NCBI RefSeq assembly: GCF_009857915.1
Contig: NZ_WWCM01000008.1
Location: forward strand, 1-64,000
DNA: 64,000 nucleotides
Origin: Duganella qianjiadongensis
Lineage (GTDB): Bacteria > Pseudomonadota > Gammaproteobacteria > Burkholderiales > Burkholderiaceae_D
Direction of reading: 5' to 3'
Part shown: piece after piece, positions 33,079 through 43,373 of the stretch
How the letters are laid out: each line of letters begins with the position of its first letter
Position numbering within the stretch: position 1 is the first letter of the stretch
Program-made: the position numbers and the translations under genes
The notes under the pieces: model-generated
What the model was told of the DNA's origin: nothing
Databases searched by the model: none
What the model saw: only the letters and a program-made list of their open reading frames with translations

Positions 33079-35262
33079 ATGATCAGCCAGAACGATATCT
33101 ATCACGCCCGTATCCTGATCGTTGACGATCAGCCGGTGAACGTGGAATTGCTGCAATACCTGCTGCAATCGAGCGGCTATCAGGCCGTCAGTGCCACCAC
33201 CGATCCGCGCGTGGTGGCCGGCTGGCATGCAGCCCAGCGCTACGACCTGATCATCCTCGACATGCAGATGCCGGACATGAGCGGTTTCGACGTGATGGCG
33301 GCGCTGAAGCCGCTGGAAGCCGATGCCTGGCTGCCGGTGCTGGTGGTCACGGCCCAGCCCGACCACAAGATACGGGCGCTGGAGATGGGCGCGCGCGATT
33401 TCCTTAGCAAGCCTTTCGATCCCTTGGAAGTGCTGACCCGCATCCGCAACCTGCTGGAAGTGCGCCTGCTGCACCGCGAAGTAAGACGTTACAACGCCGG
33501 GCTGGAACAGACCGTGCGCGAGCGCACGGCGGAATTGCAGCGCTTCCGCAGCGCCATGGATGCGACTGCCGACGCCATTTTCCTGCTCGATGCGGCCAGT
33601 GCCGAACTGGTCGATGTGAACGATGGCGCCTGCCGCATGCTGGACTACCGTTGCGACGAACTGCTGGGCCAGTCTGCCAGCCGGCTGGGGCTGGGCACAC
33701 CAGCCGCGCTGCGCGCCATGATGGGGCAGCTGGCCATCGAAGGGGCGCCGCCCATGTTGCAGGAACTGGAACTGATGCGCAGCGATCTGGTGGCCGTGCC
33801 GGTGGAACTGAGCTGGCAGCTGATGCAGCGTCCCGATCAGCCCGACGTGCTGCTGGGCGTGGCGCGCGACATCAGCGAACGCCGGCTGGCCGCCGAGCAG
33901 TTACAGCGCATGGCGCACTACGACAGCCTGACGGGCCTACCCAACCGCACGCTGTTCTTCCGTACGCTGGAAAGCGCGGTGGCGCTGGCGCCGGAGCAGG
34001 ACCAGTGCATCGTGGTGATGTTTATTGCGCTGGACCGCTTCAAGAGCGTCAACGATACGCTGGGTTCGTTGCATGGCGATGAACTGCTGCGCCAGTTTGC
34101 CAACCGCCTGATGCAGTGCGTGCGCCTGCGCGATACGGTGGGGCGCATGGGCGGCGACGAGTTTGCCCTCATCCTCAGCGCGCCACGCGAACAGCTAGAT
34201 CCTGTGCAGACGGTGCACGATGTGCGCGCGGCCCTGCGCCGGCCGTTCGAACTGGAGGGCCACCGTGCCGAGCTGAGCGCCAGTATCGGCATCGCCATGT
34301 ATCCGGACGACGCGACCGATGCGCAAGCGCTGGTGCAGTTCGCCGACATTGCCATGGAGCGGGCGCGCCAGTCGGGCCGCGACGGCTTCCGCTTTTACAC
34401 GGCGGGCATGAATGCCCAGGTGGCCGCGCGGCTGGATCTGGAGCTGGCTCTGCGCCGTGCACTGGAGCAGGAGCAGCTGCTGCTGTACTACCAGCCCAAG
34501 GTGCAGCTCGATACGGGGGCACTGGCGGGGGCCGAGGCGCTGCTGCGCTGGCAGCGGCCCGATTACGGTCTGGTCTATCCGGCCGAATTCGTCTCCGTGC
34601 TGGAAGATACGGGGCTGATCGTGCGCGTGGGCGCGTGGATTATCGACGCTGCCTGCCGCCAGATCGGCCAGTGGCTGCGCAACGGCGTGGGACCGGTGCG
34701 GGTGGCGGTCAATGTCGCCAGCCGCCAGTTTGTCGAATGCGATCTGGCGCAGATTGTGCAGACGGCGTTGCAGCGCTATGGCGTGCCGCCCGAACTGCTG
34801 GAACTGGAACTGACGGAAACGGCGCTGATGTCGAATTCCGAACGCACCATCGGCGTGCTGGCCCAGCTCAAGGAAATGGGCCTGAAGGTGGCCATCGACG
34901 ATTTCGGCACCGGCTATTCTTCTCTGGCCTATCTGCAGCGTTTCCCCATCGACAAGCTGAAAATCGATATTGCCTTCGTGCGCGATATCACCACCAATCC
35001 CAATGACGCAGCGATCGCCCGCGCCATCATCAATATGGCGCACAGCCTCAAGCTGCGGGTGATCGCGGAAGGGGTGGAAACGGACGACCAGCTCGACTAT
35101 CTGCGCCACAGCGATTGCGACGAGATACAGGGCTTCCTGTTCAGCCAGCCTTTAACGGCGGCCGATATGGCCACGCTGGTCCATTCGGGGCGCGGGCTGG
35201 CGGCCACCGTGGCAAGCGCCGAGCCGGGCCATCTCGGCCCGCCTTTGCCGCTTACGACGTGA
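33079..35262 (+). CDS. Response regulator with PAS, degenerate GGDEF and intact EAL domains
   Basis: This 727-residue cyclic-di-GMP signalling protein begins with a receiver domain (about 11-130) with phosphoacceptor Asp61 in LIILDMQMPD and SKPF lysine. A coiled connector (EQTVRERTAELQRF) follows, then a PAS domain (about 152-275), a GGDEF domain (about 285-440) and an EAL domain (about 455-705). The GGDEF signature itself is present (residues 358-362), but the usual first metal Asp of F-D-L-D-R-F is Ala317 (FIALDRF), and the GH motif is GS, so cyclase activity is doubtful. The EAL domain keeps E486-A-L, ELTETALM, AIDDFGTGYSSL, KLKIDI and VIAEGVET, so phosphodiesterase activity is expected. 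It overlaps convergent thiL by 11 bp. No sensor kinase is adjacent. Confidence 0.93.
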   Translation: MISQNDIYHARILIVDDQPVNVELLQYLLQSSGYQAVSATTDPRVVAGWHAAQRYDLIILDMQMPDMSGFDVMAALKPLEADAWLPVLVVTAQPDHKIRALEMGARDFLSKPFDPLEVLTRIRNLLEVRLLHREVRRYNAGLEQTVRERTAELQRFRSAMDATADAIFLLDAASAELVDVNDGACRMLDYRCDELLGQSASRLGLGTPAALRAMMGQLAIEGAPPMLQELELMRSDLVAVPVELSWQLMQRPDQPDVLLGVARDISERRLAAEQLQRMAHYDSLTGLPNRTLFFRTLESAVALAPEQDQCIVVMFIALDRFKSVNDTLGSLHGDELLRQFANRLMQCVRLRDTVGRMGGDEFALILSAPREQLDPVQTVHDVRAALRRPFELEGHRAELSASIGIAMYPDDATDAQALVQFADIAMERARQSGRDGFRFYTAGMNAQVAARLDLELALRRALEQEQLLLYYQPKVQLDTGALAGAEALLRWQRPDYGLVYPAEFVSVLEDTGLIVRVGAWIIDAACRQIGQWLRNGVGPVRVAVNVASRQFVECDLAQIVQTALQRYGVPPELLELELTETALMSNSERTIGVLAQLKEMGLKVAIDDFGTGYSSLAYLQRFPIDKLKIDIAFVRDITTNPNDAAIARAIINMAHSLKLRVIAEGVETDDQLDYLRHSDCDEIQGFLFSQPLTAADMATLVHSGRGLAATVASAEPGHLGPPLPLTT

Positions 35263-36220
35263 AGTGATCGAAGCCCTGCAACTGCAGCGAGAGCGCCGCG
35301 CCGCTGGCATCGGTCAGGCGCAGGCCGCTGGCTGCTTCGATGGTGCCCACATGGGTGACCGGCGTGGCTACGCTGGCCGCTGCAGCGAGGATGGCACTGC
35401 GCGCGCTGACGGGCGCGGTAAAGCAGATTTCATAATCATCGCCGCCCGCAGCCGTATAGGCGCGGCGCAGCGCCGCGTCGCGGGTGGCCAGCACGGCACC
35501 GGCCGGCAGCGCATCGACGTTCAGCGTGGCGCCCACACCGGACTGCTTGAGGATGTGACCCAGATCGCCCACCAGACCATCGGATATATCGATGGCGGCG
35601 CGGGCTATGCCCTGCTGTGCCAGCAGCAGGCCCAGTTCCACCCTTGGTACGGGCAGATGCATGCGCACGGCAGCGGCCTGCAGGCTGGCGGCATCGAGCG
35701 CCACTTCCTTGCGGTAGCCGGCCAGTGCCAGACGGGCATCGCCCAGCGTGCCGCTGATCCAGATATCGTCGCCGGCCTGTGCCGCACTGCGGCGCAGCGC
35801 CTGTCCCGGCGCCACTTCGCCAAACACGGTGATGCAGATATTGAGCGGGCCCTTGGTAGTGTCGCCGCCTATCAGTTCGATGTTGAAGGCATCGGCCAGC
35901 GCGAACAGGCCGCGGGAAAAGCCGTCCAGCCAGTCGCGCTCGGCTGCAGGCAGGGCCAGGGCCAGCGTAAAGCCGACGGGACGGGCACCCATGGCAGCCA
36001 GATCGGACAGATTCACGGCCAGACTCTTGTGGCCGAGCCGGTAGGGGTCTTCGCCCGCAAAGAAATGGCGGCCTTCCACCAGCATGTCGGACGAAATCGC
36101 CGTCTGCATGCCGGCCGCGGGGGTGAGCAGGGCGCAATCGTCACCGATGCCTAGGGTGGCTCGCTGGGGGTGACGGGGGCGCTGGAAGTATTGCTGGATA
36201 AGGTCGAATTCGGAGAGCAT
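35252..36220 (-). CDS. thiL: Thiamine-monophosphate kinase
   Basis: ThiL phosphorylates thiamine monophosphate to the active cofactor thiamine diphosphate with ATP. The start ATG at 36220 (MLSEFDLIQQYF) is the family start; an in-frame upstream ATG at 36256 extends it without homology. It gives 322 residues. Motifs are IGDDCALL near the N-terminus, SSDMLVEGRHF, LAVNLSDLAAMGARP, IGGDTTKGP, DDIWISGTLGD, AIDISDGLVGDLGHIL with metal ligands, and GGDDYEICF. All metal and nucleotide residues appear intact. It overlaps the REC-EAL gene convergently by 11 bp and reads away from maeB. No TPP riboswitch was recognised upstream. Confidence 0.96.
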   Translation of the reverse strand: MLSEFDLIQQYFQRPRHPQRATLGIGDDCALLTPAAGMQTAISSDMLVEGRHFFAGEDPYRLGHKSLAVNLSDLAAMGARPVGFTLALALPAAERDWLDGFSRGLFALADAFNIELIGGDTTKGPLNICITVFGEVAPGQALRRSAAQAGDDIWISGTLGDARLALAGYRKEVALDAASLQAAAVRMHLPVPRVELGLLLAQQGIARAAIDISDGLVGDLGHILKQSGVGATLNVDALPAGAVLATRDAALRRAYTAAGGDDYEICFTAPVSARSAILAAAASVATPVTHVGTIEAASGLRLTDASGAALSLQLQGFDHFTS

Positions 36221-36527
36221 GGCATATTGTACGCCCGTGCTGATACCCCTTAGCACTAGGTAGCGCTAACCTGTCGCTGGTATTGCAAATTTCTATTAAA
36301 TTTCATCGGTCGATATGAAATTGCGATCATTTCCGAAAAGTGCATATGTTGAAGCGAACTTAGGATTAATGCCGCTAAAAGCGTCAAAAATTCGGTCTTG
36401 CTGTGTTCCACATATCAATAATGCTGATAACCGTCATAGCTGTTGGTGAAAATACCTACTTAATTGAAAGAATTGGTCTGTTAGAATCAATGGCTTTCCG
36501 ACAGTACAAACAGGAAGGCAGCACAGC
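36221..36527. other. AT-rich intergenic region between thiL and maeB with an inverted repeat
   Basis: This 307-bp gap between divergent genes holds no credible coding frame. AATTTCAT (36299-36306) is repeated in inverted form as ATGAAATT (36315-36322), a possible operator. TAGAAT at 36482-36487 could be a -10 for maeB, but its -35 is weak. Promoters for both genes must lie here; nothing more specific is visible. Confidence 0.5.
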
Positions 36528-38846
36528 ATGGATTCGTCCTCCGAGAAAAAAGAAGAGCTCCGTCAGCAATTGCGTCTGGCCGCGCTCGAGTATCACGAGA
36601 TTCCGACGCCGGGCAAGATCAGCGTCACGCCCACCAAGCAACTGACCAATCAGCGCGATCTGGCGCTGGCCTATTCGCCGGGCGTCGCTGCGCCCTGCGA
36701 AGAGATCGTGGTTGATCCGGCCAATTCCTATAAATACACGGCACGCGGCAATCTGGTGGCAGTGATCACCAACGGTACTGCCGTGCTGGGTCTGGGCAAT
36801 ATCGGCCCGCTGGCAGCCAAGCCTGTGATGGAAGGCAAGGGCGTACTGTTCAAGAAGTTTGCCGGCATCGACGTATTCGACATCGAAATCAGCGAATCCG
36901 ATCCCGACAAGCTGGTCGACATCATTGCTTCGCTGGAACCGACTTTCGGCGGCGTGAATCTGGAAGACATCAAGGCGCCCGAGTGCTTCTACATCGAACG
37001 CCAGCTGCGCGAGCGCATGAAGATTCCCGTCTTCCACGATGACCAGCACGGTACCGCCATCATCGTCGGCGCGGCCATTCTGAACGGCATCCAGTACGTC
37101 GGCAAAGATATCAAGAACTGCAAACTGGTGGTGTCCGGTGCGGGCGCTGCGGCGCTGGCCTGTCTGGACCTGATCGTCGATCTGGGCTTCCCGCTGGAAA
37201 ACATCTTCGTGACCGATCTGGCCGGCGTAGTCTACAAAGGCCGTACCGAGCTGATGGATCCGGATAAAGAGCGCTTCGCCCGCGACACTTCGGCGCGCAG
37301 CCTGGGCGAAGTGATCCACGATGCCGACATCTTCCTCGGTCTGTCCGCCGGCGGCGTACTGAAGCAGGACATGGTCCGTGCCATGGCTGCCAAGCCGCTG
37401 ATACTGGCGCTGGCTAATCCGAATCCGGAAATTCTGCCGGAAGACGTGCGCGCCGTGCGCGACGACGCGGTGATCTGCACCGGCCGTTCGGACTACCCGA
37501 ACCAGGTCAACAACGTGCTGTGCTTCCCGTACATCTTCCGTGGTGCGCTCGATTGCGGCGCCACCACCATTACGCGCGAAATGGAAATCGCCGTCGTACA
37601 CGCGATTGCCGAACTGGCGCACGCCGAGCAGTCCGACATCGTTGCCACCACCTATGGCGTGAGCAATCTGTCGTTCGGCCCGGAATACCTGATTCCGATG
37701 CCCTTCGATCCGCGCCTGCTGATCAAGATCGCGCCTGCCGTGGCCAAGGCGGCGGAAGATTCGGGCGTGGCGACCCGTCCTATCAAGGACCTGCAAGCCT
37801 ATGCCGACAGCCTGCAGCAGTTCGTCTACCGCAGCGGCACCTTCATGAAGCCGCTGTTCCAGCTGGCCAAGAAGACTGCGGCCGATCTCAAGCGCATCGT
37901 CTACGCCGAAGGCGAAGAAGAGCGCGTGCTGCGCGCCGTGCAGGTGGTGGTCGACGAGAAGCTGGCCCGTCCGATACTGGTGGGCCGTCCGGCCGTGCTG
38001 GAAACCCGTATCGCCAAATTCGGCCTGCGGCTGAAGCAGGGCATCGATTACGACGTGATCAACCCTGACCATGACGAGCGCTATCGCGACTACTGGCAGT
38101 CCTATTACGAACTGACCTCGCGCAAGGGCGTGACGCAGGAATACGCCAAGCTGGAAATGCGCCGCCGCCACACCCTGATCGGCTCCATGATGATCAAGAA
38201 GGGCGATGCCGACGGCATGATCTGCGGCACTTTCGGCACTACCCAGCTGCATCTGCACTACATCGATCAGGTGCTGGGCAAGCGCGAAGGCGCCTGCGTG
38301 TATGCTGCCATGAACGTGCTGATCATGCCTGAGCGTCAGCTGGTCCTGGTCGATACCCACGTCAACGAGAATCCGAATGCCAAGGAACTGGCCGCGATTA
38401 CCGTGATGGCGGCCGACGAGATGCGCCGCTTCGGCCTGTCGCCGCGCGCCGCGCTGCTGTCGCACTCCAACTTCGGTTCGTCCAACAGCGAATCGGCGCA
38501 GAAGATGCGCGCCGCGCTGCAACTGGTCAAGGAACTCGATCCGTCGCTGGAAGTGGACGGCGAAATGCACGGCGATACGGCGCTCGATTCCAAGCTGCGC
38601 AATGCCATCATGCCGCACTCGGAACTGAAAGGTGACGCCAACCTGCTGGTGATGCCTAACATCGATGCTGCCAATATTGCCTACAATCTGGTGAAGACGG
38701 CAGCGGGCAACGGTATTGCCGTCGGTCCTATCCTGCTCGGCTGCGCCAAGCCCGTGCACATCCTGACCCCATCGGCCACGGTGCGCCGTATCGTCAACAT
38801 GACGGCACTGTGCGTGGTGGATGCTGTGGCCCAGCGCAAAGTCTGA
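36528..38846 (+). CDS. maeB: NADP-dependent malic enzyme with C-terminal phosphotransacetylase-like domain
   Basis: MaeB decarboxylates malate to pyruvate with NADP+, supplying pyruvate and NADPH. At 772 residues it has the usual two-part build: a malic enzyme portion (about 1-430) with [25 protein letters not shown] (positions about 29-53), [42 protein letters not shown] and the nucleotide loop [14 protein letters not shown], and a PTA-like portion (about 440-772) with [33 protein letters not shown] and [26 protein letters not shown]. In studied family members the PTA-like part is not a phosphotransacetylase but helps allosteric control by acetyl-CoA. A strong terminator at 38877 follows. 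A 767-codon antisense frame over it is a shadow. Confidence 0.97.
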   Translation: MDSSSEKKEELRQQLRLAALEYHEIPTPGKISVTPTKQLTNQRDLALAYSPGVAAPCEEIVVDPANSYKYTARGNLVAVITNGTAVLGLGNIGPLAAKPVMEGKGVLFKKFAGIDVFDIEISESDPDKLVDIIASLEPTFGGVNLEDIKAPECFYIERQLRERMKIPVFHDDQHGTAIIVGAAILNGIQYVGKDIKNCKLVVSGAGAAALACLDLIVDLGFPLENIFVTDLAGVVYKGRTELMDPDKERFARDTSARSLGEVIHDADIFLGLSAGGVLKQDMVRAMAAKPLILALANPNPEILPEDVRAVRDDAVICTGRSDYPNQVNNVLCFPYIFRGALDCGATTITREMEIAVVHAIAELAHAEQSDIVATTYGVSNLSFGPEYLIPMPFDPRLLIKIAPAVAKAAEDSGVATRPIKDLQAYADSLQQFVYRSGTFMKPLFQLAKKTAADLKRIVYAEGEEERVLRAVQVVVDEKLARPILVGRPAVLETRIAKFGLRLKQGIDYDVINPDHDERYRDYWQSYYELTSRKGVTQEYAKLEMRRRHTLIGSMMIKKGDADGMICGTFGTTQLHLHYIDQVLGKREGACVYAAMNVLIMPERQLVLVDTHVNENPNAKELAAITVMAADEMRRFGLSPRAALLSHSNFGSSNSESAQKMRAALQLVKELDPSLEVDGEMHGDTALDSKLRNAIMPHSELKGDANLLVMPNIDAANIAYNLVKTAAGNGIAVGPILLGCAKPVHILTPSATVRRIVNMTALCVVDAVAQRKV

Positions 38847-38876
38847 TGCTGGCGGCGTTGCTGCGCTGAAGTAAAT

Positions 38877-38910
38877 AATAAGGCCGGTTCGGTGACGAAC
38901 CGGCCTTATT
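38877..38910 (+). terminator. Intrinsic terminator of maeB
   Basis: AATAAGGCCGGTTCG (38877-38891) and CGAACCGGCCTTATT (38896-38910) form a perfect 15-bp stem with loop GTGA, starting 31 bp past the stop. The TT-rich end and symmetry would also stop transcription from the other side. Confidence 0.88.
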
Positions 38911-39044
38911 TGCCTTTTGGTTAAGGTTTTCTTGAACCAAAGGTAACGAGTTGTAACTAATGTAATGACATATTTGGTGAGAAGTGCGCCAGAAGTGGTC
39001 TGTTACAATAGCTGGCTATACAGCCTCAGATGATTTGGATTTGA

Positions 39045-40094
<1,050 letters not shown>

Positions 40095-40104
40095 GGATAC
40101 GGCC

Positions 40105-41007
40105 ATGACGATGGAAGGCGCCGGCAAGCGCGCCCTGATTACCGGGCTGTCCGGCTTCACCGGCCACTACGTCGCCGAAGAATTGCGCGCCGCCGGCTAT
40201 CAGGTCTACGGCACCATTACGCCGGGCCGCACTGCGGCGGAAGGCGAGTTTGCCGTCGATCTGAATGACGGCGCCGCGCTGGCACAGGTGGTGCAGCAGG
40301 TGCAGCCCGACGTGGTGGTGCATCTGGCGGCCATCGCCTTCGTGGCCCATGGCGACGTGGAGCAGATCTACCGCGTCAACGTGATGGGTACGCGCAATCT
40401 GCTGCAGGCGCTGGCCGCGCAATCGCATCGGCCTTCCGCCGTGCTGCTGGCGTCGAGCGCGAACATCTATGGCAATACCGATGTGGGCGTGATCAGCGAG
40501 AGCGTGGCCGCTGCACCGGCCAATGATTACGCCGTCAGCAAGCTGGCCATGGAATACATGGCGCGGCTGTGGCAGGACAAGCTGCCGCTGATCTTTGTCC
40601 GTCCTTTCAATTACACCGGCGTGGGCCAGCAGGAGAACTTCCTGCTGCCGAAAATCGTCGGGCATTTCCGCCGTCAGGCCAGCGATATCGAGCTGGGCAA
40701 CCTGCATGTGTGGCGTGATTTTTCCGATGTGCGCATGGTGGCGCGCTGCTACCGTCGCCTGCTGGCCGCAGCGCCGGTAGGCCAGACTTTCAATGTCTGC
40801 TCCGGCCACGGCTGGTCGCTGGGCGAAGTGCTGGACATGATGGGCGAGATCGCCGGCTACAAAATCAATGTGCGGGTCAATCCCGCTTTCGTGCGTGCCA
40901 ATGAAGTGGTGCGGCTGGTGGGCGACCATGCCCGTCTGGCGGCCGCCATCGGTCCGCTGGAGCCGGTGCCGCTGGCCGATACGCTGCGCTGGATGTACTC
41001 GGCGTGA
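40105..41007 (+). CDS. rmd: GDP-6-deoxy-D-mannose reductase (GDP-D-rhamnose synthesis)
   Basis: Rmd reduces the keto group of Gmd's product to give GDP-D-rhamnose. It has 300 residues with the dehydrogenase loop LITGLSGFTGHYVAEEL, VVHLAAIAFVAH, SSANIYGN, NDYAVSKLAMEYMAR with Tyr-x3-Lys, and VRPFNYTGVGQQENFLLPKIV. The GIGQ-type C-terminal part and coupling with gmd and WbpY/WbpZ-like glycosyltransferases favour D-rhamnose over L-fucose (which would need a Fcl/WcaG epimerase-reductase). The start may be at 40105 or two codons later. Its TGA overlaps the start of the next gene by 4 bp, showing translational coupling. Confidence 0.92.
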   Translation: MTMEGAGKRALITGLSGFTGHYVAEELRAAGYQVYGTITPGRTAAEGEFAVDLNDGAALAQVVQQVQPDVVVHLAAIAFVAHGDVEQIYRVNVMGTRNLLQALAAQSHRPSAVLLASSANIYGNTDVGVISESVAAAPANDYAVSKLAMEYMARLWQDKLPLIFVRPFNYTGVGQQENFLLPKIVGHFRRQASDIELGNLHVWRDFSDVRMVARCYRRLLAAAPVGQTFNVCSGHGWSLGEVLDMMGEIAGYKINVRVNPAFVRANEVVRLVGDHARLAAAIGPLEPVPLADTLRWMYSA

Positions 41008-42179
41008 GCAGCGCGAGCAAGACTGCCGGACTGCGCGTCGGGCTCTCCACTACCACGCTAGAACCGGCGCTGACAGGCGGCCGTCTGGACGGCCTGGGCG
41101 TGTACAGCCGCGCGCTGCTGCAGCATCTGCCTGCGGCCGGTGTGGAAGTGCTGCCGTTTTCGTTTGCGCCGCCCGGCGACAAGCTGCGCCTGACGGTGGG
41201 TAAGCCTTTGCCGCTGTCGTTCCCGCTTGCCACGCTGGGCGATCTGCTATTGCCTGCCTCGGTACATCTGAGCACACAGGCGGCGCTGGGGCGCAATGCT
41301 GCACCCATCGATATTTTCCATGCTACCGATTACCGCATTGTGCGGATGGATTGCCCCGTGGTGGCAACGCTGCATGATGCCCTGCCGATTTCGCATCCCG
41401 AGTGGTGCAGCGCAAAGCAGCGCAAGCTGAAAAACTGGCTGCAGATTAAGGCAGCGCGCAAGGCGCAGCATGTGATGACGGGTTCGCACTTCTCGATCCG
41501 CGAGCTGGTGGAGTGCTTCGGCGTGGATGAGCGGCGCATCAGCGTGGTGCCGCATGGCGTGCGGGCGGAATGGTTCGATGCGCCGCCGGCCGGGGCTTGC
41601 GAGGCCATGCTGCAGCAATATGGTTTGCGCGCCGGTTACTTCCTGACCGTAGGGACGCTACAGCCGCGCAAGAATGTGGGCCGTCTGCTGGAAGCCTATC
41701 TGGCGCTGCCGCCGGTATTGCGTTCGGCGCGACAGCTGGTGATCGTCGGTGCGCCGGGCTGGCGCAGCGAAGAGCTGGTGGCGCAGATCAAGGCGGCACA
41801 GCAGCGCGGCGAGAATGTGGTCTGGCTGGACCAGCTGACCGACGACAGCCAGCTGCAGCAGCTCTACACCTGTGCCGGCGCTTTCATTTTCCCTTCGCTG
41901 CACGAAGGCTTCGGCCTGCCGCTGCTGGAAGCCTTTGCCAGCGGCGTGCCGGTGGCCTGTTCCGGCACCACCTCGCTGCCGGAAGTGGCCAACGGCGCCG
42001 CGCTCGAATTCGATCCGCTCTCGGTGGGCGAGATCAGCAACGCCATGACCACGCTGGTGCGCGACGATGCGGTGCGCAGCCGCTGTATCGCTGTCGGCCG
42101 CCGGCGCGCGCTGGAACTGACGTGGGACGTGGCGGCACGCCGCACGGTGGCCGTGTACCAGCAAGTCCTTAACCAATAA
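41004..42179 (+). CDS. Glycosyltransferase family 4 (WbpY-like, D-rhamnosyltransferase candidate)
   Basis: This 391-residue GT-B-fold enzyme has a start GLSTTTLEPALTGGRLDGLG closely resembling A-band polysaccharide transferase WbpY. The donor-binding C-terminal half shows LTVGTLQPRKNVGRLLEAY, VWLDQLTDDSQLQQLYTCA, the canonical FPSLHEGFGLPLLEAFASG with the E-x7-E signature, and GTTSLPEVAN. WbpY transfers D-rhamnose in Pseudomonas aeruginosa, so it probably uses the GDP-D-rhamnose made by gmd/rmd. It has overlapping start (GTG at 41004) with rmd and a 6-bp gap to the WbpZ-like gene. The acceptor specificity cannot be told. Confidence 0.85.
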   Translation: MSSASKTAGLRVGLSTTTLEPALTGGRLDGLGVYSRALLQHLPAAGVEVLPFSFAPPGDKLRLTVGKPLPLSFPLATLGDLLLPASVHLSTQAALGRNAAPIDIFHATDYRIVRMDCPVVATLHDALPISHPEWCSAKQRKLKNWLQIKAARKAQHVMTGSHFSIRELVECFGVDERRISVVPHGVRAEWFDAPPAGACEAMLQQYGLRAGYFLTVGTLQPRKNVGRLLEAYLALPPVLRSARQLVIVGAPGWRSEELVAQIKAAQQRGENVVWLDQLTDDSQLQQLYTCAGAFIFPSLHEGFGLPLLEAFASGVPVACSGTTSLPEVANGAALEFDPLSVGEISNAMTTLVRDDAVRSRCIAVGRRRALELTWDVAARRTVAVYQQVLNQ

Positions 42180-42185
42180 TCTGCC

Positions 42186-43307
42186 ATGCGCGTACTCCAT
42201 TTCTACAAGACCTATTATCCCGATACCTGGGGTGGCATCGAGCAGGTGATCCGCCAGCTCTGCGTAGGCACGGGCAAGCTGGGCATCCATAACGAAGTGC
42301 TGACGCTGACGCGCGATAGCGGCCCGCAGCAGATGGAAATCGAGGGCCATACGGTGCATCGCATGCCGCTGGATTTCGAAATTGCTTCGACCGGTTTCTC
42401 GTTCGCCGCCATCCGCCAGCTGGCAAAGCTGGCCCGCGAAGCGGATGTGATCCATTACCACTTCCCGTGGCCGTTCATGGATCTGGCCCACTTCATGGCG
42501 CGCATCAAGAAGCCCAGTCTGGTGACCTACCATTCGGATATCGTGCGGCAGAAGAATCTGCTGCGCGTGTATGGCCCGCTCAAGCGCCAGTTCCTGCGCG
42601 ATGTGGACGTGATTATTGCCACGTCGCCCAACTACATGGCGTCCTCGCCCGTACTCAAGCGCTTCCGGCACAAGACCCGTACCATTACCTACGGGCTGGA
42701 TAAGAGCATCTATCCGTCGCCGCGCGCGAGCGTCAAGCAGCAGTGGCGCGAGCGCTGCGGCGAGCGCTTCTTCCTGTTCGTGGGCGTGCTGCGCTACTAC
42801 AAAGGCCTGCACATCCTGCTCGACGCCATGGCCAAGCTCGATTATCCGGTGGTCATCGTCGGCGCCGGCCCCATCGAGCAGGAGCTCAAGCAGCATGCCG
42901 AGCGGCTGGGCCTGACCCACGTGCTGTTTGTCGGCGCGCTGGAAGAGGAGGACAAGGTGGCGCTGCTGGAACTGAGCTACGCCATGGTGTTCCCTTCGCA
43001 CCTGCGTTCGGAAGCGTTCGGCATTTCGCTGCTGGAAGGCGCAATGTACGGCAAGCCCATGATCTCCAGCGAGATCGGCACGGGCACCACCTACATCAAT
43101 ATCGATAACGAAACGGGGCTGGTGGTGCCGCCGGATGATCCGCAGGCGCTGGGCACAGCCATGCGCACCTTGTGGGAAAACCCCGAGCGTGCCGCCGAAA
43201 TGGGGCGCCGTGCCGAAGCCCGCTACTGGGAACTGTTCAGCGCAGAGACCATGGCGCGCAACTACGCTGCGCTGTACCGCGAACTGGCTGGCCAGCCAGC
43301 CGCCTGA
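42186..43307 (+). CDS. Glycosyltransferase family 4 (WbpZ-like)
   Basis: This 373-residue GT-B glycosyltransferase has an N-terminus, MRVLHFYKTYYPDTWGGIEQ, very similar to what I recall of WbpZ, the enzyme that starts the D-rhamnan A-band chain. Other motifs are VIHYHFPWPFMDLAHFMARI, LVTYHSDIVRQKNLL, FFLFVGVLRYYKGLHILLDAM, and the C-terminal FPSHLRSEAFGISLLEGAMYGKP (E-x7-E). It follows the WbpY-like gene after 6 bp and ends the D-rhamnose row. The exporter pair wzm-wzt and the third transferase wbpX that accompany these genes in P. aeruginosa are missing here. Confidence 0.87.
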   Translation: MRVLHFYKTYYPDTWGGIEQVIRQLCVGTGKLGIHNEVLTLTRDSGPQQMEIEGHTVHRMPLDFEIASTGFSFAAIRQLAKLAREADVIHYHFPWPFMDLAHFMARIKKPSLVTYHSDIVRQKNLLRVYGPLKRQFLRDVDVIIATSPNYMASSPVLKRFRHKTRTITYGLDKSIYPSPRASVKQQWRERCGERFFLFVGVLRYYKGLHILLDAMAKLDYPVVIVGAGPIEQELKQHAERLGLTHVLFVGALEEEDKVALLELSYAMVFPSHLRSEAFGISLLEGAMYGKPMISSEIGTGTTYINIDNETGLVVPPDDPQALGTAMRTLWENPERAAEMGRRAEARYWELFSAETMARNYAALYRELAGQPAA

Positions 43308-43335
43308 GAGCAGGTCGCCCGCGCCGTGCCGGCGC

Positions 43336-43346
43336 GGTAAAATAGC
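43336..43346 (+). promoter_or_regulatory. Candidate -10 element upstream of the two-component operon (GGTAAAATAGC)
   Basis: Third identical copy of the 11-mer found before azlC and pgk, 27 bp before the GTG start of the response regulator gene. It contains TAAAAT; a matching -35 is not seen. Confidence 0.45.
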
Positions 43347-43373
43347 TCCACCCCAGAATAGCCGGAGAGCCGC

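Noticed and set aside
36221..36527. TPP riboswitch ahead of thiL
   Set aside because: No THI-box-like CTGAGA or ACCTGA pattern was found on the strand of thiL; the inverted repeat at 36299 is unrelated.
36456..38759. 767-codon open frame on the minus strand
   Set aside because: It is antisense to maeB, whose protein is fully recognisable. The antisense peptide is rich in His/Gln/Arg as expected for a shadow of GC-rich coding DNA.
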